Source: Jatrophihabitans sp. (lineage in GTDB: Bacteria; Actinomycetota; Actinomycetes; Mycobacteriales; Jatrophihabitantaceae). From it: a DNA stretch of 64,000 nucleotides. The notes under the pieces were generated by a model that saw nothing but the letters and a program-made list of their open reading frames with translations, was not told where the DNA came from and searched no databases. The stretch spans positions 1-64,000 of the forward strand of contig DASWNX010000020.1 of the NCBI GenBank assembly GCA_036399055.1, given 5' to 3'. Position numbers and translations under genes: made by a program. Positions 56,074 through 64,000 of the stretch are shown here, in pieces (positions within the stretch are counted from its first letter, which is position 1; each line of letters starts with the position of its first letter).

Positions 56074-57288
56074 TCAGCCGACCCGATAGGGGTTGCTGAC
56101 CACGCCACGGCCGTCGGCGTAGCGGTAGACGTCCTGACCCGAGACGAAGACCCGCTCGGCTCGCTGCAGGACGTCCAGCGGGTCGCCTGACCAGATCGCC
56201 ACGTCGCCGTCCTTGCCCCTGGTCAGCGAGCCCACCCGGTCGGCGAAGCCGAGAATGCTGGCGGGGTTGATGGTGATCGCGCGCAACGCGTCCTCACGCG
56301 ACATGCCTTCGCGGACCGCGAAGGTCGCCTGGTGCACCAGAAAGTCGATCGCCACCACCGGGTGGTCGGTGGTCAGCGCCACGGTGACCCCGGCGTTGGC
56401 CAGCTTGCCGGCCGTCGCCATGCTGCGGTTGCGCACCTCGACCTTGCTCCTGGTGTGAAACAACGGGCCGACGATGCAGGCGATCCCGCGCTCGGCGATC
56501 ACGTCGGCCAGCAGGTAGGCCTCAGTGGCGTGGTTGATGATCAGCCGGTACCCGAACTCCTCGGACAGCCTGATCGCGGTGGAGATGTCGTCGGCGCGGT
56601 GGGTGTGCTGGCACCACGGCAGCTCGCCCTCCAGCACCTTGACCAGCACCTCGGCGGACAGGTCGCGCTCGAAAGGCTCCTTCTTCTTCAGCGCGGCGTC
56701 CCGCCTGACCCGGTAGTCCTGGGCGTGGGTCAGCGCGCTGCGGATCACCGCGGCGACCCCCAGCCTGGTCGAGGGGAGCTTGCGCTGGTCGCCGTAGACC
56801 CGCTTGGGGTTCTCACCGAGCGCGCTCTTGACGCTCGCCGGGGACTTGATCACCATCTCGTCGACGATGCGGCCCCAGGTCTTGATGGCCACCGTCTGAC
56901 CGCCGATCGGGTTCCCGCTGCCCGGCTTGACCACGCACGAGGTCACCCCGCCGGCCAGAGCGTCGGAGAACCCTTCGTCGGCAGGGTTGATCGCGTCCAG
57001 GGCGCGCAGCCGGGCCCCGTTCGGATCGGTCATCTCATTGACGTCGTCACCGGCCCAGCCCTCGCCCTCCTCATAGACCCCCAGGTGGGCGTGAGCGTCG
57101 ACGAAGCCGGGCAGCACCCACTTGCCGGTCGCGTCCACCACCGGCATACCTCTGGGGACCCGGGCCTTCGCCCCGACCGCGGTGATCTTGCCGTCGGTGA
57201 TCACGACCGTGCCGTTCGGAACGGGTTCTCCCTCGATCGGAACCACGTAGCCGCCAGTGATCGCCACGCTGCCATGTGCCTGCGCCAT
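56074..57288 (-). CDS. amidohydrolase-superfamily protein (imidazolonepropionase-like)
   Basis: About 404 residues: the metal-binding VLPGFVDAHAHLGVYEEG near residue 70, HTHRADDISTAIRLSEEFGY and INHATEAYLLADVIAERG, and TTDHPVVAIDFLVHQ with the last Asp. The C-terminus returns to the small beta domain (GDVAIWSGDPLDVLQRAERVFVSG). It hydrolyses an amide or ring in an unknown compound. The ATG at 57288 has TATGGT six bases upstream, and TTGCGA farther upstream may be a -35. Confidence 0.88.
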   Translation of the reverse strand: MAQAHGSVAITGGYVVPIEGEPVPNGTVVITDGKITAVGAKARVPRGMPVVDATGKWVLPGFVDAHAHLGVYEEGEGWAGDDVNEMTDPNGARLRALDAINPADEGFSDALAGGVTSCVVKPGSGNPIGGQTVAIKTWGRIVDEMVIKSPASVKSALGENPKRVYGDQRKLPSTRLGVAAVIRSALTHAQDYRVRRDAALKKKEPFERDLSAEVLVKVLEGELPWCQHTHRADDISTAIRLSEEFGYRLIINHATEAYLLADVIAERGIACIVGPLFHTRSKVEVRNRSMATAGKLANAGVTVALTTDHPVVAIDFLVHQATFAVREGMSREDALRAITINPASILGFADRVGSLTRGKDGDVAIWSGDPLDVLQRAERVFVSGQDVYRYADGRGVVSNPYRVG

Positions 57289-57526
57289 GCCCCGACCATA
57301 TAGGACCGACGAGGGCGATTCGCAAGCGCGCAACGCCGCCAGCGGAGAAACGTATAGTCAAAATGTCCAGTGCGCGTCACTTAAGGACATTAGATAGAGT
57401 TATGGATACATTGACGACAAGCGGCGCCGGCCTGTGAAACCGGCCCGCATGGCCTGCCCGGATGACAGGTGAGCCACTGCTGGGCAGGTGTCTCGGACGT
57501 TGTCGAAGCGACAGACGGGGTTGAGC

Positions 57527-58429
57527 ATGGGCAGGTCAAGCGCGGTTTCGGCGCTAGTCGTCGGGGAGCACGGCGCACCGATAACCGACGTGGCCGTGCG
57601 GCAGGACGCTCGCATGCTGGCCAGCGCGTCCTTCGACGGCACCGTGCTGGTCTGGGACCTCGTCGAGCCCGCAAGGGCACTGCCCCGCGCGGCCCTGCTG
57701 CACCGCCGCCTGGTCAGCGGGGTGTCCTGGAACCCCAGGCACCTCGATCTGCTGGCCTCATCCTCGGCCGACAAGCTCGTCATGGTCTGGGATATCAACC
57801 AGACCAGCCGGCCGCTCTGCGTGCTGGGCCGGCACACCGAAGACATCAACTCGGTCACCTGGCTGCCGGACGGCCGGCGGATGGTGTGTGTCTCCGAGGA
57901 CGGCGTCGCGTCCCTGTGGGACGCCCTGGCCAGCCGCTACCTGGGCGACGTGGCCTCACACGCCTCGCAGTGCACGGGCGTGTCGATCAGCGACAGCGGC
58001 CTGATCGCCACGGTCGGCAAGGACGGAGGGACCACCCTCAGCAGGGTGGTCGAGGAGGCTAGCGTGCTCAGCCTTGCCACCAGGAGCTATGACGAGTCGA
58101 TCGAGTCCTGCTGCTGGTCGCGATCAGGTGACCGGCTCGCGATCACCACCGAGACCGGCTGGGTCTACGTCCTGGACTCCGCGCTAGGTGACGTGGGCGC
58201 CTTCTGGGTGTCGGCCTCGGCGGCCCGCAGCGTCGCATGGCGTGACAAGGACCGCGAGCTGGTCGTGGGCGACTACGACGGGCGAATCCACTTCCTGGAC
58301 TCGGTCACCGGACGCGCCCGGGCCGTGCATGACAATCCGCAGGCGTGGCCAAGGTCGCTCTCCTGTGTGGGTGACGTCGTCGCGGCCGGCAGCATGGGCA
58401 GCATCCCAGAGCTGTTGAGCGTCAGCTGA
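57527..58429 (+). CDS. stand-alone WD40-repeat protein
   Basis: About 300 residues, nearly all WD40-like repeats: ITDVAVRQDARMLASASFDGTVLVWDL, VSGVSWNPRHLDLLASSSADKLVMVWDI, INSVTWLPDGRRMVCVSEDGVASLWDA, then more divergent blades ending EDVVAAGSM-type strands. Seven blades are plausible. There is no signal peptide, kinase or other domain, which is uncommon for bacterial WD40 proteins; a scaffold role is the only reasonable guess. ATG 57527 has GGGG seven bases upstream; a GTG at 57488 is possible. The stop overlaps that of the MFS gene by 8 bp. Confidence 0.82.
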   Translation: MGRSSAVSALVVGEHGAPITDVAVRQDARMLASASFDGTVLVWDLVEPARALPRAALLHRRLVSGVSWNPRHLDLLASSSADKLVMVWDINQTSRPLCVLGRHTEDINSVTWLPDGRRMVCVSEDGVASLWDALASRYLGDVASHASQCTGVSISDSGLIATVGKDGGTTLSRVVEEASVLSLATRSYDESIESCCWSRSGDRLAITTETGWVYVLDSALGDVGAFWVSASAARSVAWRDKDRELVVGDYDGRIHFLDSVTGRARAVHDNPQAWPRSLSCVGDVVAAGSMGSIPELLSVS

Positions 58430-59741
58430 GGTCCCAGCGGCGCCGCACGATGTGAACCGGGGTCGGCTTGCCCTCTTGCTGGGCGCGCAGCACCCGGCGC
58501 CGGGCCAGCAGCCACCAGCGCACCGTCTGCGCCAGGCCGAAGGCCTGCACCGTGACCGCCACGGCGAAGGCGAGCCGGTAACTGCCCAAGCTCGCCGAAC
58601 CCCGTAGGTCCAGCGTCCAGCCCACACTCAGGCAGGCGACGATCGCGGCCACGAAACCGGCCACGTTGACCACCCCGGTCGCGGTGCCGACGATCGCCGG
58701 GCCGTTGTAGTCACGCGCCAGCGCGAAGCCGATCGAGGAGATCGGGCCGCCGGCGGTGGTCACCAGCACCAGCGCCAGCAGCAACCAGTACGGCATCGGG
58801 TGCGAGAAGGCGGCCAGCACCGCGTACCAGCCCAGCACCGTCAGCAGGTTGACGCCGATCGCCAGCGGCACCCGGGTGGCCGGGCGCCGGCCGATCAGGT
58901 AACCGATCGGCGGCCCGATCACAATGGCCAGCAGCACGCTGAACAGCAGCACCGCGCCGGCGGCGTTGCGGCTCAACCGCTGGCCCTCGACCATGAACGG
59001 CACGCCCCACAGCACCCCGAAGGCCAGCGAGGTCGACATCGACGCGAAGTGCAGCCAGAAGCCGACCCTGGTGCCGGCCAGCGACCAGGCGGCGTTGACC
59101 CGGCGGCCGACGCTGAGCAGCGAGGCCAGCAGCGCTGTGCCCTGGCGCGAGCCGCGTGGCATCCGGGGCGCGCGGGGCAGCAGCAGGTAGACCGCGGCCC
59201 CGCTGACCAGGGACAGCAGCCCGGCGCCGAGGAAGGTCGGTGTCCAGCCGACTCCGTGCAGCAGCGCGGTCAGCGGCAGGGTCGCCACCAGGTTGCCGAT
59301 CTGGCCCAGCGTGCCGGTGATCGAGACCACCACCGGATACCGGTTCGGCGCGAACTGCCCGGCGGCGAACCGCAGCACGGAGACGAACGTCAGGGCGTCG
59401 CCCAGGCCGAGCAGCGCCCTGGCCAGCAGCGCCACCGGGTAGCTCTCGGCCGCCGCGAACAGCAGCTGGGCGACTCCCATCGTGCAGGCGGCCACCACCA
59501 GCAGCCGGCGCGGGCCGTAGCGGTCGACCAGGATTCCGGTCGGAATCTGCATCCCGGCGTAGATCCCCAGCTGCAGCAGGACGAAGACACTCAGCTGGCT
59601 GGCGCTGATGCTGAACCGGTCCGCTGCCTGCAGGCCGGCCACGCCCAGCGACGTGCGATGGAATACCGCCGCCAGGTACACGGCCACGGCGACCGCCCAG
59701 CCACGCAGCGCGATGGCGCGACGCCGCCGCGCGGTTGTCAC
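58422..59741 (-). CDS. MFS transporter
   Basis: A 439-residue, 12-helix transporter beginning MTTARRRRAIALRGWAVAVA, with FHRTSLGVAGLQAADRFSIS in the first loop, the motif-A-like PTGILVDRYGPRRLLVV, and SIGFALARDYNGPAIVGTAT in the second half. The overall pattern resembles organic-anion or nitrate-type MFS uptake systems. It follows the amidohydrolase gene by 11 bp with a GAGGGG site before its GTG, so it may import that enzyme's substrate. Confidence 0.86.
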   Translation of the reverse strand: MTTARRRRAIALRGWAVAVAVYLAAVFHRTSLGVAGLQAADRFSISASQLSVFVLLQLGIYAGMQIPTGILVDRYGPRRLLVVAACTMGVAQLLFAAAESYPVALLARALLGLGDALTFVSVLRFAAGQFAPNRYPVVVSITGTLGQIGNLVATLPLTALLHGVGWTPTFLGAGLLSLVSGAAVYLLLPRAPRMPRGSRQGTALLASLLSVGRRVNAAWSLAGTRVGFWLHFASMSTSLAFGVLWGVPFMVEGQRLSRNAAGAVLLFSVLLAIVIGPPIGYLIGRRPATRVPLAIGVNLLTVLGWYAVLAAFSHPMPYWLLLALVLVTTAGGPISSIGFALARDYNGPAIVGTATGVVNVAGFVAAIVACLSVGWTLDLRGSASLGSYRLAFAVAVTVQAFGLAQTVRWWLLARRRVLRAQQEGKPTPVHIVRRRWDLS

Positions 59742-59752
59742 GGGCGCACCCC

Positions 59753-60826
59753 TCAGCAGATGACCCGGCCGTCGAGCACGATCCGGCGCGGCTCGTACAA
59801 GGTGGCCAGCTCCGTCCGCGGATCGCGGTCGAACACCACCAGGTCGGCCGGCGCACCCTCGGTCAGACCCGCGAATCCCAGCCACTGCCTGCCTTGCCAC
59901 GATGCCTGGGCGATGACGTCGGCCTGCGGAATGCCGGCCTGCACCAGAGCGGTGATCTCCTCGCGGATCAGGCCGTGCGGCAGCGAGCCACCGGCGTCGG
60001 TTCCGGTGTAGATCGGCACGCCGGCTTCGAAGGCGTCACGGATGCGTTGCCGGGAATCGCGGTGCAGCGCCCGCATGTGCGCGGCGTAGGCCGGAAACTT
60101 CTCCTGCGCCGCGCTGGCGATCTCGGGAAAGGTGTCGATGTTGATCAGCGTCGGCACCACCGCGATCCCCCGGCGGGCGATCTCGTCCAGCAGGTCGGCG
60201 GTGATCCCGGTGCCGTGCTCGATGGAGTCGATGCCGGCCTTGATCAGCCCCGGCAACGCCTGTTCGCTGAAGGTGTGCGCGGCCACCCGCACGCCGAGCT
60301 CGTGAGCGCGGGCGATAGCCGCCGCCAGCACGTCATCCGGCCACGTCGGCGCCAGGTCCCCGACCGAGCGGTCGATCCAGTCGGCGGCCAGCTTGATCCA
60401 GCCGTCGCCCCGAGCTGCCTGGTGCTCCACCTCGGCCACCAGGTCCTGCGGTTCGACCTCGACGCCGAGGTCGCGGATGTAGCGGCGGGGACGGGCGATG
60501 TGGCGCCCGGCCCGCACCAGCCGCGGCAGGTCGGGACGGCGCTGCACGCCGGTGTTGTCCACCGGTGAGCCGGCGTCGCGCAGCAGCAGGGCGCCGGCGT
60601 CGCGGTCCAACAGCGCCTGCTCGACCTGGCCCTCATGGTCGACCCAGCCGTCGGTGGTGACGCCGATATGGCAGTGGGCGTCGACGAAACCGGGCAGGAT
60701 CCAGCCCCCGGTGGCGATGGTCTCGGCGCCGGACACCGGCTCGAAGCTCAGCCTGCCGTCGATGATCCAGGCGTCGCGCTGCTCCTCCTCCGGCAGGAAG
60801 ACCCCACGCAGGTGCAGCGCGCTCAT
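59753..60826 (-). CDS. amidohydrolase-superfamily protein
   Basis: A 357-residue metal hydrolase with the full set of ligands: LPGFVDAHCHIGV, the bridging lysine region GWIKLAADW, VRVAAHTFSE, DSIEHGTGI and YTGTDAGGSLPHGL. It groups with imidazolonepropionase and prolidase-like dipeptidases. A related gene precedes ffh in mycobacteria (Rv2915c, as I recall). Its start overlaps the... HerA-like gene's stop (ATGA), and the MFS gene follows, so the three form one transcription unit. Confidence 0.88.
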   Translation of the reverse strand: MSALHLRGVFLPEEEQRDAWIIDGRLSFEPVSGAETIATGGWILPGFVDAHCHIGVTTDGWVDHEGQVEQALLDRDAGALLLRDAGSPVDNTGVQRRPDLPRLVRAGRHIARPRRYIRDLGVEVEPQDLVAEVEHQAARGDGWIKLAADWIDRSVGDLAPTWPDDVLAAAIARAHELGVRVAAHTFSEQALPGLIKAGIDSIEHGTGITADLLDEIARRGIAVVPTLINIDTFPEIASAAQEKFPAYAAHMRALHRDSRQRIRDAFEAGVPIYTGTDAGGSLPHGLIREEITALVQAGIPQADVIAQASWQGRQWLGFAGLTEGAPADLVVFDRDPRTELATLYEPRRIVLDGRVIC

Positions 60827-62424
60827 CGGCGCCGCCGCCGCTTGGCGGTGCCGAACAACGACCGGGTGATCTCGCGACCGAGCACCGTGGCCGCCGACCG
60901 CGCGAAGGACTTGAACGCCGTCGAGCCGAGGACGTCAGCGACCGCGCCGCCCGCGCCCGGCTGCGGGGAGTCCGCCGGCGTCCGGTCGGCCGGCCCGGCG
61001 CGCCCGGCCGGCTTCTGGCCGGCTTCTGGCTCCTCTGGCTGGGCAGCAGGCTCGTCCGGCTCCAATCGGGCGGCCAGCTTCTCATACGCCGACTCGCGAT
61101 CGATCGACGCGCCGTACTTGGCCAGCAGCGGCGAGCCGGCGACCGCCTGAGCCTGATCGGCCGGGTCCAGCTGGGCCATCAGCGAGCGCGGAGCCCGCAA
61201 CCGGGTCCAGGCCACCGGCGTCGGGGCCCCCCGCTCGGACAGCACCGTGACCACCGCCTCGCCGATCCCGAGCTGGGTGAGCAGCTCGGTCAGCTCGTAG
61301 TGAGCCGTCTTGGGGTAGGTGCGCACCGCCTTGGCCAGGTCGCTGGCGTCGTCGGGGGTGAAAGCGCGTAGCGCGTGCTGCACCCGGTTGCCCAGTTGGC
61401 CCAGCACGCTGTCGGGCACGTCAGCCGGCACCTGGGTGACGAAGAAGATCCCGATGCCCTTGGACCGGATCAGCCGGACGGTCTGGGTGAGCTGCTCCAG
61501 AAAGGCCTTGGAGGCGTCGCTGAACAGCAGGTGCGCCTCGTCGAAGAAGAACACCAGCTTCGGCTTGTCGAGGTCACCCACTTCGGGCAGCTCGGAGAAC
61601 AGCTCGGCCAGCAGCCACATCAAGAAGGTCGAGAACAACCGCGGTTTGTCCTGCACCGCCGACAGCTCCAGGGCCGAGATCACGCCGCGGCCGGCCTCGT
61701 CGGTGCGGATCAGGTCAGCGGGCTCCCACTCTGGCTCACCGAAGAACGCCTCGCCGCCGTTGTTCTCCAACGTGATCAGCGACCGCAGGATCACCCCGGC
61801 GGTGGCCTTGCTCAGGCCGCCGATGCCGGCCAGCGCGTCCTGGCCCTCCTCCGAGGTCAGGTACTGGATGAGCGCCCGCAGGTCCTTCAGATCCAACAGC
61901 GGCAGCCCGGCCGAGTCGGCGTAGTGGAAGATCAGCGCCAACGAAGACTCCTGGGTCTCGTTCAAGTCCAGGATCTTGGCCATCAGCAACGGGCCGAAGG
62001 ACGTCATGGTGGCGCGTACCGGCACCCCACTGCCCAGTCCGCCCAGTGCCAGGAACTCCACCGGAAAACCGGTCGGCTGCCAGTCGTCGCCGGTGTCGCC
62101 GGCGCGTGCGGACACCCGGTCACCGGGCTGGGCCGGTTGAGCGGGGCTGGCCAGGCCGGACAGGTCGCCCTTGATGTCGGCGGCCACCACCGGCACACCC
62201 GCGGCCGAGAGCTGCTCGGCCAACAACTGCAGGGTCTTGGTCTTGCCGGTTCCGGTCGCTCCGGCGATCAGTCCGTGCCTGGTCAGCATGCTTAGTGGAA
62301 TGCGCACCCGGTGAGAGGGATAGGCCGCGCCGTCCAGCACCACCGACCCCAGCTCCAGCGCCGCTGCGCTGAAGGCGTACCCCGCGGCGATGTCGGCTGC
62401 GGTCTCGGTTGGCGGCTCGACCAT
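60823..62424 (-). CDS. HerA-like/DUF853 ATPase
   Basis: About 533 residues of the DUF853 (YjgR-like) class: HGLIAGATGTGKTKTLQLLA (Walker A, near residue 60), VVAADIKGDLSGLA, KLVFFFDEAHLLFSDA (Walker B), KGIGIFFVTQVPADVP, and RSLMAQLDPADQAQAVAGSP. The tail is Pro/Glu-rich and ends RSLFGTAKRRRRR. These are hexameric ATPases related to FtsK/HerA with unknown role, perhaps on DNA. ATG 62424 has GGGGAG six bases upstream. It is the first gene of the run HerA - amidohydrolase - MFS. Confidence 0.9.
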   Translation of the reverse strand: MVEPPTETAADIAAGYAFSAAALELGSVVLDGAAYPSHRVRIPLSMLTRHGLIAGATGTGKTKTLQLLAEQLSAAGVPVVAADIKGDLSGLASPAQPAQPGDRVSARAGDTGDDWQPTGFPVEFLALGGLGSGVPVRATMTSFGPLLMAKILDLNETQESSLALIFHYADSAGLPLLDLKDLRALIQYLTSEEGQDALAGIGGLSKATAGVILRSLITLENNGGEAFFGEPEWEPADLIRTDEAGRGVISALELSAVQDKPRLFSTFLMWLLAELFSELPEVGDLDKPKLVFFFDEAHLLFSDASKAFLEQLTQTVRLIRSKGIGIFFVTQVPADVPDSVLGQLGNRVQHALRAFTPDDASDLAKAVRTYPKTAHYELTELLTQLGIGEAVVTVLSERGAPTPVAWTRLRAPRSLMAQLDPADQAQAVAGSPLLAKYGASIDRESAYEKLAARLEPDEPAAQPEEPEAGQKPAGRAGPADRTPADSPQPGAGGAVADVLGSTAFKSFARSAATVLGREITRSLFGTAKRRRRR

Positions 62425-62688
62425 GCGGCACTCCCCGGCGCTGGACTTCGACGATGGCGACCGGTCATGGTCACTGAGGCAGCCTAGCTCCGGCTGCTCC
62501 ACAGCCCGGGCCACGGGCCGTCGGAAGCGGTGCGAGCCGGCTCAAGGCAGCCTGAGGCGATACCACCGTTTCCAACTGCCGCGCAATGGGTGCAGGTAGG
62601 CTGCAGCTGCAGGACCTCGACGCCGCGGGCGTCGCGAGACAGCATCCACGCGGTACTCCAGACCAAGCCCGAACCGGGGGGCGAGCGA

Positions 62689-63666
62689 ATGCCGGACCGT
62701 CGATTGTGGCGTCTTCTCGTCACCATCACGATCCTGGACCTGTTGATCGTCGTGACCGGGCCCCTCGTCCTGCTGATCGACCGCGGCCCTCAGTCCGACG
62801 GCCCTGGCGGCCTCGTGATCGGGGCCTCGCTGCTGGCTGTGGTGGTGCTGCCGCTGCAATGCCTCGCGCTCTGGAAGGTGCTGGCCCACCAGTTCGGCGA
62901 GCAGCGCCGGCTTCGCCAGTTGTTCCGGCGGATCGACGAGGTGATCCGCGCCGGTGACCTGACCATCGCCTTTCAACCCGTGGTCAACGCCCACGACATG
63001 CGAGTGGTCGGCGTCGAGGCGCTGGCCCGGTTCGGCGGCGACCCGCTGATCACGCCGCGGCAGTGGTTCAGTGACGCCGAACTGGTGGACCGCGCCCTGC
63101 AGCTGGACCTGCTGGCGGTGCGCAGCACGCTTGAGGCCGCTGCCGGCCTGCCACCGGACGTCTACGTCGCGGTCAACGTCTCTCCGGCCACCTTCGCCAG
63201 CAACGCCCTGCTCGGTGTGCTCCGCTCGACGCAGATCCGGCCTGACCGGCTGGTGCTCGAAGTCACCGAGCACTCCTCGATCGAGGACTACGCGCCGCTG
63301 ATCGAGGCCCGCATGCGGCTTCGCGAACACGGCATCCGGCTGGCGGTGGATGACGCCGGGGCCGGTTATGCCTCATTCCGGCACATCGTCGCGCTCGCGC
63401 CGGACATCATCAAGATCGACCGGGCGATCGTCTCGGGAGTGGACCAGGACACCGCCCGCAGCGCGCTGGTGGGCGCGATGGTGACCTTCGCCCGCGGCTC
63501 CTGCGCCACCGTCGTGGCCGAAGGGGTCGAGACGGCCAGCGAGCTGGCCTGCCTGGCCGGCCTCGGGGTGGACACCCTGCAAGGCCACCTCACCGGCATG
63601 CCGACCAGCGCCCCGGCCGACTGGTCGAACTGGGGCAACTCAGCTCCTACCGCCAGCAACCGCTGA
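62689..63666 (+). CDS. membrane EAL-domain protein (c-di-GMP phosphodiesterase type)
   Basis: A 325-residue protein with two N-terminal membrane helices (residues 8-30 and 40-64) and a cytoplasmic EAL domain. Catalytic residues are kept: Glu110 (VEALARF), Asn163 (NVSP), Glu191 and Glu194 (EVTE), Asp221 and Asp222 (DDAGAGYASF in place of DDFGTG), Lys242 (IKID), Glu278 and Glu281 (AEGVET) and Gln298 (QGHL). It has no GGDEF or sensor domain, so it should degrade c-di-GMP or bind it. The ATG at 62689 has a GGGGGGCGAG site. Its 3' end is repeated downstream. Confidence 0.88.
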   Translation: MPDRRLWRLLVTITILDLLIVVTGPLVLLIDRGPQSDGPGGLVIGASLLAVVVLPLQCLALWKVLAHQFGEQRRLRQLFRRIDEVIRAGDLTIAFQPVVNAHDMRVVGVEALARFGGDPLITPRQWFSDAELVDRALQLDLLAVRSTLEAAAGLPPDVYVAVNVSPATFASNALLGVLRSTQIRPDRLVLEVTEHSSIEDYAPLIEARMRLREHGIRLAVDDAGAGYASFRHIVALAPDIIKIDRAIVSGVDQDTARSALVGAMVTFARGSCATVVAEGVETASELACLAGLGVDTLQGHLTGMPTSAPADWSNWGNSAPTASNR

Positions 63667-63778
63667 GCGGGCAGGCGCGCCGTCGGCGACCGCTGAGCCG
63701 GCGGGCGCGCCGTCGGCGACCGCTGAAGGCCGGGCAGCGACCGCTGAGCCGGCGAGAAGGCCGGGCAGCGACCGCTGA
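63661..63778. repeat. irregular tandem repeat anchored on the EAL gene's stop codon
   Basis: The last six bases of the EAL gene (cgctga) start a series of units: 63661-63690 and 63691-63720 (30 bp, near identical), 63721-63741 (21 bp), 63742-63772 (31 bp) and a partial at 63773. Each begins cgctga and ends gcgac, so every unit repeats a stop codon. It fills the convergent gap to ffh. Confidence 0.88.
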
Positions 63779-63783
63779 CAGGG

Positions 63784-64000
63784 TCAGGCCTTCGGGAACT
63801 TGAACTTGGAGATGTCGGGCAGCTCGGTGCCCGGCGGCAGCCCGGGGATCCCGCCTGAGCCGAAGCCGCTGGCTCCCAGGCCGCCCGGCAACCCGCCGGG
63901 GAGTCCCCCGGGCAATCCAGCCGGCATCCTGGGCTGGCTCGGGCCGCGTCCGGCCTGCTTGTTCTTGCCCTTCTTGTTCTTGCGGTTGTTCTTGTTGCTG
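63784..64000 (-). CDS. ffh: signal recognition particle protein Ffh, C-terminal end (cut by window)
   Basis: Only the last 71 residues are present: a Lys/Asn-rich linker (NKNNRKNKKGKNKQAGRGPS), a Gly/Leu/Pro repeat (LPGGLPGGLPGG) and the terminal PDISKFKFPKA. This is the variable tail after the M domain in actinobacterial Ffh, and the gene order (after the amidohydrolase region, rpsP side) matches. The NG and M domains lie beyond the window, so this call rests on the tail and synteny. Confidence 0.8.
   Translation of the reverse strand, partial: SNKNNRKNKKGKNKQAGRGPSQPRMPAGLPGGLPGGLPGGLGASGFGSGGIPGLPPGTELPDISKFKFPKA

Noticed and set aside
57488-57526. GTG start for the WD40 gene 13 codons upstream
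   Set aside because: No clear ribosome site, and the first residues do not fit a WD40 blade; ATG 57527 is better, though not proven.

Overview
The window is high-GC actinobacterial chromosome with short intergenic gaps and many GTG starts. Several genes begin directly behind a -10-like TANNNT hexamer, which suggests leaderless mRNAs. Gene order largely follows two conserved blocks that I recall from Mycobacterium tuberculosis: ilvBNC/leuB - cfp6 - lppZ - gatBAC - ACT protein - ligA, and rlmN - cdsA - frr - pyrH - tsf - rpsB - M23 - xerC - dprA - comM - yraN - DUF2469 - rnhB - lepB - rplS - trmD - rimM - KH - rpsP - ffh. The organism is therefore a free-living actinobacterium outside Mycobacterium; I cannot name the genus from sequence alone.

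Layout. 1-870 is the N-terminal part of a DUF222/HNH-type gene. 1020-7580 is a branched-chain amino acid operon (ilvB-ilvN-ilvC-leuB-cimA, minus strand), preceded by an attenuator with a tiny leader peptide whose codons include Leu-Val-Leu-Ile. 7.7-13.8 kb holds a CAP-domain protein, ilvD, a Cfp6-like PH protein, a 2-hydroxyacid dehydrogenase, an LppZ-like lipoprotein and a B3/B4-domain protein. 13.8-20.6 kb is accessory: a fatty acid desaturase, then a tight five-gene operon (YqcI/YcgG-family oxygenase, cupin, two ATP-grasp ligases, MFS exporter) flanked by AT-richer DNA. It looks like a small natural-product pathway and is the most interesting item here. 20.6-27 kb is gatCAB, an ACT protein and ligA. 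27-46.7 kb is the conserved translation, cell-envelope and DNA-uptake block, interrupted by one unrecognised zinc-ribbon gene (40.2-41.1 kb).

46.9-64 kb carries a secreted subtilisin-like protease with three C-terminal repeat modules, and a LacI-regulated beta-glucoside uptake operon (LacI, lipoprotein, two permeases, GH1 enzyme) with a clear promoter and palindromic operator. Two amidohydrolases, a stand-alone WD40 protein, an MFS transporter, a HerA-like ATPase, a membrane EAL protein and the 3' end of ffh follow.

A second theme is repeat expansion. Tandem repeats, often 18 bp or multiples of 9 bp, occur inside genes at their termini (rnhB, lepB, cdsA, rpsP), just after stop codons in convergent gaps (ligA, EAL gene), and as a larger dispersed element between ilvN and ilvB and upstream of the 27.2 kb gene.
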